The notes beneath the pieces are model-generated. The model was given only the letters and a program-made list of their open reading frames with translations. It made no database searches and was not told where the DNA came from. From contig JAQFVV010006215.1 in NCBI GenBank assembly GCA_028023455.1, positions 4,883,230 to 4,947,229 of the forward strand: a DNA stretch of 64,000 bases, given 5' to 3'. This DNA is from Epiperipatus broadwayi. Lineage: Eukaryota; Onychophora; Udeonychophora; Euonychophora; Peripatidae. Position 1 is the stretch's first letter; each line of letters begins with the position of its first letter. Made by a program: the position numbers and the translations under genes. Below, one piece after another: positions 1 to 13,439 of this stretch.

Positions 1-197
1 NNNNNNNNNNNNNNNNNNNNNNNNNNNNNNNNNNNNNNNNNNNNNNNNNNNNNNNNNNNNNNNNNNNNNNNNNNNNNNNNNNNNNNNNNNNNNNNNNNNN
101 NNNNNNNNNNNNNNNNNNNNNNNNNNNNNNNNNNNNNNNNNNNNNNNNNNNNNNNNNNNNNNNNNNNNNNNNNNNNNNNNNNNNNNNNNNNNNNNNN
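1..197. other. assembly gap
   Basis: Run of N. Nothing can be read here. Confidence 0.99.
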
Positions 198-3100
198 TTT
201 ATCACAAGGAGTTTATTTGCTTACTGAAATAAAATAAAATTATTATTATTGCTGTTGTTATTATAATAAACATAAATCTATTGTAATAAGTCTTTATTCT
301 GGAATACATGTTTTATAACTGCATCTGCTTGGCATATATATATATATATATTATATATGAATATATAAATATATAACTGCATCTGCTTGGCATATATATA
401 TATATATATTATTTCTGACTATTAAATATAGAGTTAATTATTCAAATTCAGTGTTAGTAAACTGGAAGAATAAGAATTGGAATATATATGTTAATAAATA
501 GTCAAGTAGCAAAACTGATTCATTTAAAAGATTAATTGGTGGGGTCAACTGGAGGAGGGAGAAGTAAACAAAATTATTTTCTAAACATAAATCAAGCTAG
601 TATGTCAAATAATCTTTGAGTAAATTATCATTTATGTCATAATATTGCATGAATAAAAATAATTATATTTGTAACATTTAATGATGATCAGGTTCTGGCT
701 TCCAGAACTACAATAATTAACATTTAATAATTAGAACACATATTGATCAGTAAAAAATGTTTCACCACATTCATCATAAAATGTAAAAAAAATTATTATT
801 CCAAAGTGTGACTTAATACAAATTGGGTTAAAGAGTGAATTTAAGTTTTGGTATTTAAATTAGTGATTATAATTGAAGAACCTAACTTAATCTCACATTT
901 ATATATTTACACATATTAGCTTTATTTACAAGTTTAAAAATACTCACCATTCTATTATATCTATGATGTTGAAACTGTAAAGATAATTGAAGAAAAGAGA
1001 CTAAAAACAGTTTAATAACAATGAATATTAAAATGCAAGCTAACAAAATTAAGAGATGTTGGAAAATAATTTGAGTGAAACCAAAATCTAAATAGGTAAA
1101 AAATGAATTAAATTGTTTATTTTATCTTAGAAAAATGAAAGAAAGTTTTTAAAAAGTTGAAAAAGTAAATAGATATTATAGTAATTGGAAATGTATCTAT
1201 AAAAGTATAAAAAAGTATAGTGCTTTTTATTATTCTTGAAAAAAAAAATGAAGTTAAAAAATAATAATAATCACTATAAAGCTAAGGTAATTTTAATTTA
1301 TATTTTCAATAGTTTTTAAACAAAATGTTTAACTCTATAAAAATAAATAACTCTATAAAGGATAGTAAACAATTAGTAAATTAATAAAAAAGAAAAAACA
1401 TTTATTCAGTAGAAAAAAGAAATTAATATTAGAAAAATATTATAAACTAATATAAAAACTTATTATGTCTAATTAGATATAATTGTAAAAAGCTATGAAA
1501 TATAGTAAAAGAAGGTGAATATTATTTGTGAACGAAAACATTAAAGATTTCAATATAAAACATAATGTAAACAGCTAGAAAAGAAGAAACTGGGTAATTG
1601 AAAAGTCAGAAAAAATATATAGTCAACTTATGTTTAATAATAATAATATAGAAATATAAAAACAGGAATTAGTATAAGTTTAAAAAATAAAAAAGGATAT
1701 AATATAACAATTTTATAAATAGTTTGTAATTATAAATGAAATTTATAATTTAAAAATACATGATGCAAATGATATTTAAATAAAATGTTGAAATCAGCTA
1801 GGTTTAATATGAAGAGGGACAGTTTTTGTAAGCAGTTTTATGACACAGAATTGTGATCTACAATTTTTTTTAATAATTATTATAATTACAATTATATATA
1901 ATTAATATTATGAAAATCTTAGAATAATAAATTTAATTTGAAATTTCAATGAACAAAAAATACAGCTTTTTTCAATAACAGAAAAATATTTCTAAATTTG
2001 TTTATTTATAGAATTTTTCACTGTTTATTTTTAAGAAAGAAACAATGACAGATAATTAACATTTTGAAACTAAAACATTTAATTTAAAAAACCCCTCTAT
2101 GAAAAAATATGATTGAAAACAAAACAAAAATTTGTTGGACAAAAACAATCTGTTGCTATCTAATAATAAATTGACCCAAAAAGTTAAATTACAATTCAAT
2201 GAGGGCCTCGGGTCTTCACCTGTTAAATTGATATATATTTGAAAAAAAAATTAGTTTATATTATTTCAAAATAAAGATATAAACATTGGAGAAAATAGTC
2301 ATAGTGATTTGCTATAGATTTGGCCATTTTTGTAGCTAAGAATAAAGAATTAAACAAGATGGCTAACAATATCATTAAGATCTGTTTAATTAACTCTTTG
2401 ATTCCTGAACAGCCATTTAGAATTCAAAATAATGTAAAATAATACTTAAGTTATAAAAATAGAAATTACAATGAACAATTTAAGATAAAAATAGAAATGA
2501 ATTTGTAAATCATATTAAAAGTTATAAATATTGCAAGTAAATATGTGGTAGATAAAATAAGGAGTTAAAGTAACATGGGAAAGGCTGTAGTTTATTTTGA
2601 AATTAGAAATGAAAAAAAAAAAAATAGTAAGATGTTTAATATGGATTGGAGTATTTATGAAACAAGAAAAAAAGAATTAAAAAAACTGTAGAGCTCTAAT
2701 GAGAATAAAAAAAGTTGTTTGGAAGGCTAAAGTTAACAATATTAAAATAATATTTTCAAAGTAATAGATTCAAAAGTTAAAAGTGACTAGATCACTTCCC
2801 TGCTGGAAAAGTTTTTAAAATGTCAGCTTGATAGAATAAATAAATTTTGTGATAAATTTTGAACAATGTAGCAATTATTTTTTGTCTTATTCAAGTTAAT
2901 TTAGTTATGATAATGGTGTACTAAATAACTAGAGAGGATGATTCTAACTGGGATTTTAAAAAATAAACAGTCTATCCAATTAAATAAAATTTTGTGATTA
3001 TCACATAAGCATAATATTAAAATATCAAATGATATCCTGAGCAATTGGTTATTATTACAATTAATTATTATTATTAGACTGAAAATAAAGTCTAATGAAA

Positions 3101-3513
3101 AAGTAAAATAAAAAACTGAATAGAAATTATGTTTAAAGATTATTTATGAAAATATTTAAAATATTTTTAAGGTAATTTTAAGATGAAAACTAAAGTAATT
3201 ATAATGATATGAAAAAAAACGCTAATAAAAATGAATACAAAATTGGTCTGCTGCGATGGGTGAAATTTGTTTTTACTTGGAGCATATATAAATGAATTCA
3301 CTTAATCTCTGATTGAATAAATACAAAATGAAACAAATGTATAAATAAATAATTACCTATGTTTGTTTATAATAAATCTAGCATATATTTAAAATAATTA
3401 TATGCAAAGAAAAGTTTTTTATTTATTAAATATAAACATCAATATATTTTTATAATTTATGCTTTAAATACATTTTATGTTAAACGTTCTTGTTAAAAGT
3501 AGTTAATTTTGAA

Positions 3514-3548
<35 letters not shown>

Positions 3549-5842
3549 AACAACTTTAAAATTTTGCCAAGTTTATTAAATATTTATTTTTTAGTTATTT
3601 ATTAGTAACAGGTAAATAGAATCCGTTTTAAAAAAATATTTTTAAAAAACCATTATCTTGTTTAAAAAAAAAAACTAGTCTTATTTATTTAGCCATAAAC
3701 AAATATATAGTTATTTTTTTAATAACATTATATAAAATATTTGAATTACATATTTTTTTAAATATATATATATATGCATTCATAAAGAATAAAAATAATT
3801 AAATTATTATTTTTGCTTTTAAATATAAAAAAGTAATCAAATAATATATTTTTGTTTTTATTGTTATATGTATTACACGTATATAATGTGCGTATTTATA
3901 TACCACATATACGCTACCATGTCATATGTAATAAATATATGCTTTATATATATATAGAATTATATCTTATTGTATATCAGTCATCAGCATTCTAGGTTTA
4001 TAGCCCGTTACAAATGTAACTAGTATATTCATTAAGATAATGGAAAATTTAATATTAATTACAACATTATGAATTAAAGAAACTACTTTTATAATTTAGA
4101 AGCTGTTATAATTAATTCAAGTTTTAATAAATATCTGCAATTCATTGTGAATATTGAGATTTAAATAAAAAATTTAAAAGAATATATATAATGTGCACAA
4201 TAAATATGCTTATTTCATATTATCTCCAATTATTTTTTCATCACTTTGTATATATCAATTCATTTATTTTGATTATATTTATTGATTAATTCATTTGTAA
4301 GCAATATAATTTTAAATTTTTTTAATACTTTTAGCATTATATATATATATATAGTCGTGTCTAAATATAATATACAGTCTTTCAATCCGCAGAAGTACTT
4401 TCAGTTAAGTACAACGATTGTATATTATATTTAATTACTGTTATATTTATTATTTATATTGTTATTACAAATTTTTTTTTTAATTAACAGACATTTTATT
4501 TGTATTACATTCATGTCTGTATTTATATGCGGGTATAAAAATTATTAAAAATTTTCAGTTCATGTCTTTAAACTGCATTTTTTTGATTAGAAAGAAGAAC
4601 CGTATTAAATGTTTCGTCTTGAATTTAATTAACAAATTCTAAACCTTCATCTTGAAACTAACTTTTTTATATGTTAAATTTTAACTTTTTATACATTTTG
4701 TTTTACATCTATGGATAGCAAAAATGTACTTATTTTATAATAAATATAACAATGTAATGAAATAATTATCAAAATGAATAATTTTGAAATAATAATCATT
4801 CCATCAATCTATATATTTCTATTCAATTTAGAATTGAATTGGTTTATTGTAAATAATTTTGCTAATTATTTTTAAAAATTAAATAGTAATAATAATAAAA
4901 GTAATAATTTTGTTTTTAGTTTTACATATATAAGTGAAAGACAATTTTCATGATTTTATAAATTATTATATGCATCTTTAAACATATTATTTTATACTAA
5001 TATGATAAGGCACTATCTTTTTTAAAATACATTATAAATTCTTTTATAATGATTAACAATGTAATAATTTTAATAGATATTATACTAAAATTTACAAATA
5101 TATACTTATTAAAAAAGCTTTTTGATGAAAGGCATCACTAATTTTGTTATAACACAAAATTCAAAATTATTATATTCAAGATGATAATATAAACGCAGTA
5201 ATGACTCTACTTTGCTTCTTTAAAATCTCGAATAATATGTATATATAAGTATATGATCTTAAATACAAAATATTTGTTATTGTTTAATGTTATTTTGAAA
5301 ATCAGATACATTAAAGCTTAGGATGTGGCTTTAAAAACAAATTACTACAATAAATTTTATTTAGAATGAAAATCTATTCCAAACTATTTCAACTATGATC
5401 TCTTGATTAGTTATATTCTACTGCTTTGACTTTTGGATCCACTTTGGGGGGAAAGATTTAATGTACAGATAGAAATACATGCATACATGATGTATATAAG
5501 GAAATAATAAAATAAACTTAATATCTTTTTACATTTCAAATGTATACTTTTTTTTTTATCCTAAAAGTTCAAATATATCTATGAAATAGAAAATGATTTT
5601 TTAAATATTAATATTTAAAGTACAAAATAATACTACAATTTTCCAAATAATACAAATTATGTAGACTTTTACGAAAATGATAGGTTATAATAAATGTGAT
5701 TTTTATATATATTGAGAGCAAAAAAGATATGTAGATGTATCTATAAATAGGAAGATAAAATTAAGCAAACGGGGAAGGGGAATAATGAAACTTTTTTTTT
5801 AATTTTAATTCATTCAAAAATTTAATATAGACTTGTATCTTA
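198..5842. other. AT-rich DNA without a recognisable gene
   Basis: Long homopolymer-rich AT sequence with frequent stops in all frames. It holds short simple repeats such as (TA)n/(TG)n near 3515-3550. I see no exon, transposase or reverse transcriptase remnant that I can support. A small island of higher GC near 2202-2222 is too short to interpret. Confidence 0.6.
315..430. repeat. 58-bp tandem duplication
   Basis: The segment starting ATAACTGCATCTGCTTGGC and running into a (TA)n tract occurs at about 315 and again at about 373, nearly identical. This is a recent local duplication; no coding sense is seen. Confidence 0.8.
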
Positions 5843-5938
5843 TTAAACTATTTTTACAAAAAAAAAAGTATTTACCCCTTTTTCTCTTTTTCTTGATGTC
5901 ATGATGAAATCATTTGAAAAACTTTGGCAAATTATTAC

Positions 5939-6155
5939 CGTTTTAAAATTTGCCGGTTTCTTGATTTTGAACCGCAGTATGTTCTGCAAAGCTTGTCCCC
6001 TCAAACTGACTAGCTCATCAAATAAATTTCTGCATTTATTCAAGCAGACGCACTCGTCAAATCTGTCCAATTTGCATTGAAAATCAGACACAGCAGTATG
6101 AACAATAGAAAAAATATTGACTCTGAATACTCTCTCACAAACTGCATTAAGCAAC
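5939..6155 (-). CDS. possible internal exon, unrecognised protein
   Basis: Open for 72 codons on the minus strand. A pyrimidine-rich stretch ending CTTCTGCAG gives a good acceptor just before base 6155, and ACG|GTAATA gives a donor after base 5939. The peptide is rich in Cys, Phe, Leu and Arg and looks coding: the reading frame stays open through the only relatively GC-rich part of the neighbourhood. The exon begins with one base, which fits the two bases left over by the exon ending at 9725, so it could follow that exon in one gene, though a one-in-three phase match is weak proof. No ATG opens this frame, so it is not a first coding exon. A competing ATG frame (34 codons, hydrophobic start) runs through the same bases. 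No family recognised. Confidence 0.33.
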
Positions 6156-6510
6156 CTGCAGAAGCCGATCGGAGCTTTTCAAACGGGGTGACAGTAAGCA
6201 CGCGACTCTTCAATATAGATCACGTGGACTGAAACCACAATAGCAGACGATCTGCGGCTGTGTAATGGCGCGAAATGCAAAAACTGCTAACTTTATACTT
6301 CTTTTTTTAAAAAAAAAAAATTAGCTATGGCATTATTTTAAAAATCACTTGGCGTAGATAGAAAAAAAAATGTCTTCGGTAATTTCCAAACATTATTTTC
6401 TCACGTTTGAGCTCGAGTTGACACGTTTGTGGTTTACGATTAAATAGAAAAAGGAACGGCAAAGGAGGAGAAGACAAAATATGAATAACGGCGCATCAGG
6501 TAGCCTTAAA
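6120..6510. promoter_or_regulatory. CpG-bearing patch, possible promoter
   Basis: CpG dinucleotides are scarce elsewhere in the window but cluster here (CGATCGG, GCACGCG, GGCGCG, AACGGCGC). The patch contains a CACGTG E-box at 6221-6226. Local CpG retention in an AT-rich genome is typical of promoters or first exons. Direction is uncertain: the candidate ATG exon at 6481 points right, the open frame at 5939-6155 points left. Confidence 0.35.
6481..6499 (+). CDS. possible first coding exon (19 bp)
   Basis: An ATG at 6481 follows a purine-rich leader (GGAGGAGAAGACAAAAT) at the edge of the CpG-bearing patch. The frame reads Met-Asn-Asn-Gly-Ala-Ser and reaches CAG|GTAGCC, an acceptable splice donor at 6500. 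The combination of CpG context, start codon and donor is suggestive, but nothing downstream on this strand could be linked to it. Confidence 0.2.
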
Positions 6511-6511
6511 T

Positions 6512-8234
6512 TTTTAAACGTGACTGAAGCTAATTTGTAAAAGTTACAAAACAAAGAAAAAAGTTGTTGTTTTTTTTCAATGTAAATTTTATTTTGTCAT
6601 AAAACTATAATCTTTTTTTTTTTTTTTTTTGCTGCTGCTTTTGTGTGATTATGTACTGTAAAATTAAAACATTGTTTACAAATACACTTGTGTGTGTGTT
6701 AGCGTTTGGATAAACATATTTCGAAAGCTTTGCTCAAACTGACAATCTTGTTCATAAATGACAGATGGTAAAATGACTTCAGATATTGAGATTTAAAGCA
6801 AGTAAAAACTAAATAGTCTTGGTCACGAGCATTACAACTGTTTTATTATGTTAACTTACCGAAGACAATGTTATTAAAAATACTATAATGCTGGCGAAGT
6901 AATAATAAAGAAATTTTCGCAGGTTGTACTTCTATGGCTTTCACATACAAAGTTTAATTTTAATGTTCTTTCATATCTATCAGATGTGTTCAATGTCTGA
7001 TTATATGATTAAAGAATTATTTTGCTGAATCACGAAAAGAGATAAAAAAGATGATTTAAAAATAGTAATAAAAACTATTATAGTTTATATAACATTTATA
7101 AACTTTAGATTTCATAGCAGAAATGTCAAAACAAAAATCAAAATTGTATTAGTAATTTTACAACTAGTAAGATTTTAAGCTGGAAAAACTGCCCTTGATT
7201 ATCAGAAATGCACAGATATTAAATATGACAATATTTAATTGTCTAGTATCGTAAATGATGCATGTCTCAAGAAAAAGAAATTAGGCAAAAAATAAATAAT
7301 GATGTATGTTTATTAGAAATTGGAGTGGAAGAGAGAGAGAAAAAAATTAAAAATGAATTTATTAAATTATAAAATGATAATTAACGGCAAATAATGGAAT
7401 AATATATTATTTAAAAAGATATGTATTTCTAAGCAGTTAGAGTAGAGTTTATAATTAAATCTTCAATTAAATATTTTTTTTCTACACAATCAAACATATA
7501 TTGGGGGAATGGGGGGGGGGGGGTTTATAAAGCTATTTAATGATAAATTGACTGCAATAAATTACATTTTGAAATAACAATGAACTATTTTAATGCCAAA
7601 ATTTATCAACTTGTCATGTTAATAAATGTTGTGCAGATCATAATGATAATTAATAAAACCAGATGTCGTGATTCTCCTAATCTTATATTTACTACCTGGA
7701 ATATCTGCAATCATTGAAATAAATCATTTTACACCACTTTACTCTATAGTGATCTATATAAACGTAAGTATTTAATTGTATATAGATAATAGTTTCAAGA
7801 GATTTCCAGACTACTTTCTGGATATTGGTTCCATTTTTAAGGAAGCCCAATGTCTGTTGATTACTTATGAAATAGATCTAGATCAAACTAATGTAGAGTA
7901 GAATTAATTATGTAATTGTTATTACAAAAAATTAAGATGGCACATAATTTTAGAAAGTAACAGACTTCTAATTTCAAACACTTTTCTCAAGAAATTCTAG
8001 TCTAAAATAGATATGGAACAAATATGTAATACTAATATTAAATAGATTTTGTTTTATCAAATACAAATAATAAAAACTTTACTCAAGATGCAGAGTGTGT
8101 TTCTGGCATGTATTTTAAGCATAAATATAAACAACTTTATATTAAAAATAAAATAAAAACATTGCAGAATGCTAAATCTGAAGTTAAAATGAAAATAAAT
8201 AAAAAACATTGAAAGAACACACAAATCATAATAG
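6512..8234. other. AT-rich intergenic or intronic DNA
   Basis: No coding frame supported. Contains a G-homopolymer near 7510-7523 and poly-T runs. If the minus-strand exons at 10728, 9725 and 5939 belong to one gene, this stretch is intron. Confidence 0.5.
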
Positions 8235-8655
<421 letters not shown>

Positions 8656-9724
8656 AAGCATTGTGATATTTAGTGCAATGACCTCTAGTATAAAAGCCAT
8701 AATGCAATGAATGAAAATTAAACGTTTTCATTAATTTCCAAGTTATTATTATATGGATGTCTAAACAAATTCATAACATTTGTTGAATATAAAATTTAAA
8801 TCAAATAAAAGTTTATGCAGTCTCCCTCAAATTAGCTTATAATTCAGTTTATAAAGATGAAATTAATTGCTCACTATTTAAGTTAGGAAATTATCTCTCT
8901 AACTATATTTTGCACTATTTGGAGTGTTTAATTTAACTTATTTGTATGAGAATTTTCTGTTTTATTTATATGTTTGTTATTGATAAGTAGCAATATTTCT
9001 GCCTTGATAAATTGAATTATAATCTGTTTTGGATGAATCTATATGAACATCTTTGATGAAAAAAATCCACATTAACTAGTGTTAGAATTTGTTTAGATAT
9101 CCATATAATAACTTTGGAATGAATTAAAAGTTTTTCATTTTTTACTCATTGCAACAAAATTTTGACACTGGAAGATATTGCAGTAAATATCAGTGTACAT
9201 TTAAATTAGAATTCCCTTTCTATCATATTATTTTGTGTTATGTAATTTACCTTATATAAATAGTGTACTAGATTAAACAATGATTGCATTAATACAGATA
9301 AAATTTGTTCAGCCAATGGACAAAACACACACTTTGTCCATAATTATGTACCAGATGGAAAATATGCTAAATGCAGTAATATCAAATAATATATCAAATG
9401 ACCAACTACCTAAGATATCAATGCTAAAATGTTAACTTATTTCAACACATCATTGACAGAACTATCCATCATCATCTACCTACATCATTTGATTATTTAA
9501 AATATGACCTCAGTAAACTATTAATAATGAATTGGTTTTACTTTCCTAAGGGACTGTAAAGATAATATTGGCTTGTACAAATAAGTTTTATTTATTTTAA
9601 GAGTAATAATGCTTCTATACTTTCCAGTACCACTTTCTTTTAGATTCAAGAGCTGATTTGTCTATTCCTAATATTCTTAAACAATTTTTCAATTATAATA
9701 TGTCTAACACAAATTTGTAAATAC
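8656..9724. other. AT-rich DNA, possible intron
   Basis: No supported gene. On the minus strand it lies 3' of the 9725-9812 exon, so it may be intron of the same gene. No clear further exon was found. Confidence 0.4.
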
Positions 9725-9812
9725 CTGGAACTCTTTTTAGGTCTTAAATCTCCAAAACACAACTCATTCAGCTCCCAATAAGGGTTTCTGTGATTTCTTA
9801 GAGATTTCATTT
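9725..9812 (-). CDS. probable internal exon, unrecognised host protein
   Basis: Minus-strand exon of 88 bp. The acceptor is a T-rich tract ending GGAAG just before base 9812; the donor is TTCCAG|GTATTT. The frame begins with two bases and ends with two (2+84+2). It encodes a charged peptide with the segment RNPYWELNELCFGDLRPKK. The exon at 10728-10919 ends with exactly one spare base and has the same donor hexamer, so the two splice in phase with Gly-Ala-Ala (Glu) formed across the junction. That agreement, plus GC content above the flanks, makes a real gene more likely than chance. I do not recognise the family. Confidence 0.5.
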
Positions 9813-10214
9813 CTTCCAGTGAAAAAATAAAATAATAATTTGAATCAAATTTCCATTGGAAATTTTAATTCTATCACTAATCATTGTATATCCACATATT
9901 TTTTAAATAAAAAATATGTGTCAAAGAAATATCTTTGCACCGTTTTGATCTAACAACTATATTCAAAGTTTTCACAATAAATGAGCACATGATTAGTATG
10001 TAATTAGTTCTGTTTAATTATAGTTCATCTGTTCAGTTATTGAGGCTGTGTTACTGTTACTCAAATACAAATTAGCATTGTTTTTGATGATCGAGATAAT
10101 GTAAATTGTACTATAATTGACAACTAAAGGCATCAAAATTGATTAAAAAATAGTTTAGCAAACAAACTGAACTATCATAAGCAATTACCATGTCTTGGCT
10201 ATTGTTTCAATTAA

Positions 10215-10665
10215 AACTTTTCACATACATGCTGTACTAATTTATATAAGCGCAATGATGCTGTGTTGAATACAGGAAAACTCTCAAACCCAAACACAAG
10301 ATAGAGACTTTATAAAGATAAGAATGACCATCTTATCTTTAACCTAAATTCTGATTTATATAGGCCAATTTGAAGCATCTTGGTTTAAGAAACAGCCATT
10401 AGTTTCTTTCATATATTAATATACATGAAATCTTTTGATTTACTATAAATTTTAAGAATTAATAGAAACTATGTAATGGTGAAATTTATTTATTAAGCAC
10501 ATAATATGTATGTAAATAAAAAGAAAGGATTTTCACCTTTTCACATATGTGCTGTACTAATTTATATAAATTCAACAATGCTGTGTTGAGTACAGGAAAA
10601 CTCTCAAACCCATATGTGAAAACCCTCAAATAGCACATATGTGAAAAGATGAAAATCCTTTCTAT
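10215..10665. repeat. dispersed repeat with 32-bp hairpin
   Basis: An inverted repeat with arms of about 32 bp, containing TTTCACATATGTGCT, lies at 10521-10553 and 10634-10665. The left arm runs into an ~80-bp segment (GTGCTGTACTAATTTATATAA ... AACTCTCAAACCC) that also occurs, diverged, at 10215-10305. This looks like two copies of a small repeat, one with an extra inverted end. No coding capacity. Confidence 0.7.
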
Positions 10666-10727
10666 TTGATTGCATACATACTATGAACTTGATAAATAAA
10701 TTTCAGAATTAAAGCTTTTATAAATAC

Positions 10728-10919
10728 CATAACTTTTCTTTTTGTATGATATTGTTGAAATGTCTGCTAAATGCAATTCATGATAGCATAGGACTCTATG
10801 ATAATTTAATGTATCTGCTATACTTATTATTTTGGAAATAACTCTTGGATATTTTTTAATGTGTTCCATGGATTTCTTAAGATTGGCTAGCTCTTCTTTA
10901 GATGGCCCACAATAAACTG
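10728..10919 (-). CDS. probable internal exon, unrecognised host protein
   Basis: Minus-strand exon of 192 bp. The acceptor ends CATATAG after an A/T/C-rich tract; the donor is TTATG|GTATTT. The frame (2+189+1 bases) encodes a helical-looking peptide with the segment GPSKEELANLKKSMEHIKK followed by a hydrophobic/His-rich stretch. It joins in phase to 9725-9812. The open frame continues upstream to about 10960 without an ATG, as expected for an internal exon. The product is not recognised; the alternating charged and leucine residues suggest alpha-helices, not a membrane protein. Confidence 0.5.
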
Positions 10920-11168
10920 CTATATGATCAGTTGGAGAATTAAATTTAAAAAATTGTTATAACTATTACTTTATAATTTTAAAATAACAGTTGAATAAAT
11001 TAAATTATGAAATGAGCAAAGAAATTCAAAATATATACTAAATCATGTTTCATAGCCAACAACATTATATGGCAGATACATCTATAAGTACATAAATTAC
11101 CCACTACATACTGTGTTTATTTTCATACATTTCTGACTGGATTTAATATATTATCTATATCCAGAACT

Positions 11169-11360
11169 AGAGACTTTTCTTCACTTCAAAAATCATCCCT
11201 TCTAAAATCAAAACTAAAATGTATATCTATAAAGATTTTAAAAGGTAAGGGGAAAAGAGAAAAATTTATTTTAAATGTTGTATTTTATTTAATTTTTCTT
11301 TGAAAGCATACATGCCATAACATACATACTTGATTATATTTTGAAATCATAAAAATATTT
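11169..11360. repeat. copy 1 of a ~185-bp dispersed repeat
   Basis: Starts GAGACTTTTCTTCACTTC and ends near AAATCATAAAAATATT. It matches 14569-14746 in the same orientation with scattered substitutions and small indels. The two copies lie 3.4 kb apart and flank the TIR element, the LRR-like exon and the YLPM1-like pseudogene. They could be ends of a larger element or independent short repeats. Confidence 0.8.
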
Positions 11361-11490
11361 TGATTTAAAAGAGTTTTAATTGAGATAATTCTTTTCATTT
11401 TTGTTTTAATCAATTTTAAAAGCAGAGACTTATTTTCTAATTTATTAAAAGTGTGATGTTTGAAAAGTAAAAACATAAAATAAAGAATAA

Positions 11491-12039
11491 CCCTGGTTAA
11501 AACTCTTAATTAATATCTGGAGGGAGATAAAAACTAGCCCCAGTTAGATTTTAAGATCTGGTGAAAAATAAAAATAGTGTGTAAAAGCTCTTTTTTTTTG
11601 TTGCATCATATGTTTTTATATTTGCTAATTGCAGATTGCTGATGATTTGATTTTTGCTAATTGTGGATTGCTAATTGATAAAGAAACCATTCGAAGAGCA
11701 GAAAAAACAGAGGGGGAAAATATGCTTAATACTAAAAATAGTGACCATCCATTTATAATGCAGAAAATACCCACCTTAAAGAACCATATTAAAAGTGTAC
11801 CATGCTAAACCATCCAAAATGAACCCTGGAGCTCGAAATTGTGTCATCATGAACATGTCTTAATTGCTTAGTTCAAAACTGATCCTGAAGATTGGATTCA
11901 TACTTCCTGACCAGATAAATGGAGATCCATCATAATGTATTCTCAATAGAACTAAAATCTTGTGCACACTTCTGGAATAAATCATATGGAACAACTGAAG
12001 CCTGGAAGGTAATTGAACATTCTTCTATTTTAACCAGGG
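11491..12039. mobile_element. possible small DNA transposon with 12-bp terminal inverted repeats
   Basis: CCCTGGTTAAAA at 11491-11502 is matched by TTTTAACCAGGG at 12028-12039, giving a 549-bp unit. The inside has somewhat higher GC than the flanks and no intact frame. No clear target duplication is seen, so the class is not assigned. A 12-bp perfect match at this spacing is suggestive but not conclusive. Confidence 0.35.
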
Positions 12040-12565
12040 CTTAAATCTCTAAACTTTATACTCAAAGAAAAAGAATATGAATATATGTTAGGCCTATGAG
12101 TAGGAAGTTTGATATTATTAATAATTTATAAATATTTCTTTTATTATATGTATTTTTAAAACTTATAAATTGTAGAGAATCAGTTCAAGATTTCAATTTT
12201 TGTCACTTTGTTGGAGAGTGTATTGTGAGTTAATATTTTATGCTCATTGTTTTTTTTTTATTATTATTATTAATTGTTGTTAAAAGCTTTGGCAGATAAT
12301 AGTAGTTTTTTTTATCTCATCTGTTTCCTATTTTAGTTGAAATTAATTTAGATTAACATGTATTTGCATTTCCTGCAGATCTTAGATCTTTTGACTGGCG
12401 ATTTATCAATTAAGTAGTCTGTTTTCTTATATTTCAGATTATATAAAATCATAATCTTTTTTATTTGCTTGCATGGAAGTAACATTAAGGGCCATATCAT
12501 AAATGTGAGTCCTTATGAGTATTTAATGAGCATAGAACATCCTTGTTTTGTCCCAATGTTTTTAC

Positions 12566-12699
12566 CAGGTTATGGAAAGATCGCTCTGCACTGTTTGTTA
12601 ACTTCTGTCCAAGACTATCTTTATTAAAATTTCTAATAAAGGAAGATGGAAGTTGAGTAAGTAAATTATTGGCAAGAAGATCATACAAATTCCTATAAT
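12566..12699 (-). CDS. possible exon with a leucine-rich-repeat-like segment
   Basis: On the minus strand a strong acceptor (TTTTGTTTTATCATCTAAG) precedes base 12699, and AACCTG|GTAAAA gives a donor. The frame (2+132) encodes LLANNLLTQLPSSFIRNF, which matches the LRR spacing NxLxxLPxxxFxxL for one repeat. The remainder is not LRR-like. It lies upstream of the 10728-10919 exon on the same strand but ends in a phase that does not join it directly, so either another exon lies between or this belongs elsewhere. Confidence 0.3.
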
Positions 12700-13439
12700 C
12701 TTAGATGATAAAACAAAATTATCTGTTGAAGGGTTTGATATACCATATTATTCATATGTACTCTCAGACAAAGAAGGTTGGGAAATTTGGGTCAACTTAT
12801 ATATTTCTTTTTGACTAATATTTTTTAAATTTAATAAAACTTAAAAATTATTAATAATTATATTTGTTTTTGGCTGATGTTTGTTTATGTGTCCTATTAT
12901 TCAATTGTCTGAACATTGTTTAAGATCTCTTTCTCTCCCTGGGTCTAGTTGGCAGCATTTATTTCAGAATGTTAATTATTACTTGAACTTTTATCATCAT
13001 AAATCAAATTTTCTAGGTGAACAAGTGGCCTAGTGGTGCCCTTGATAATAAAAAAGAAGTGGAGTGTCTGGAACAATGGATTTAAAGATTTTAGCACCAC
13101 CAATATGTGGCCTTGAATTGTTGAGATTTTATTCAGACCGTTGAAAAATATTTCAGGAGTAGGGAGGCAAAATTTAGTGTTAGAATCAGTTTATGCTAAT
13201 AGGGGTATATGTTTATGGAGCAATTTGGAACAGAGGTTTGTCTTTTTAATATGAACCAATAAATAAATAATCAAATAGCGGTTTGTTTGTTTTTTGGATT
13301 TCTAAAAAAAATTTTAACGTAAGAAAGAGTGATAAATAAATAATCAATATTAGTTGCAATATCATTCTAGATTTTCCAAAGTAAAAAAAATTTAAACTGA
13401 AAATAAAAGTTGAGAAATATAAAAATAGTTGGTTTTGAT
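12700..13439. other. intervening DNA, no supported gene
   Basis: Mixed composition, slightly GC-richer around 13018-13210. The plus strand there reads like decayed coding sequence with several stops, but I cannot name it. It may be the start of the decayed element at 13440. Confidence 0.4.
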
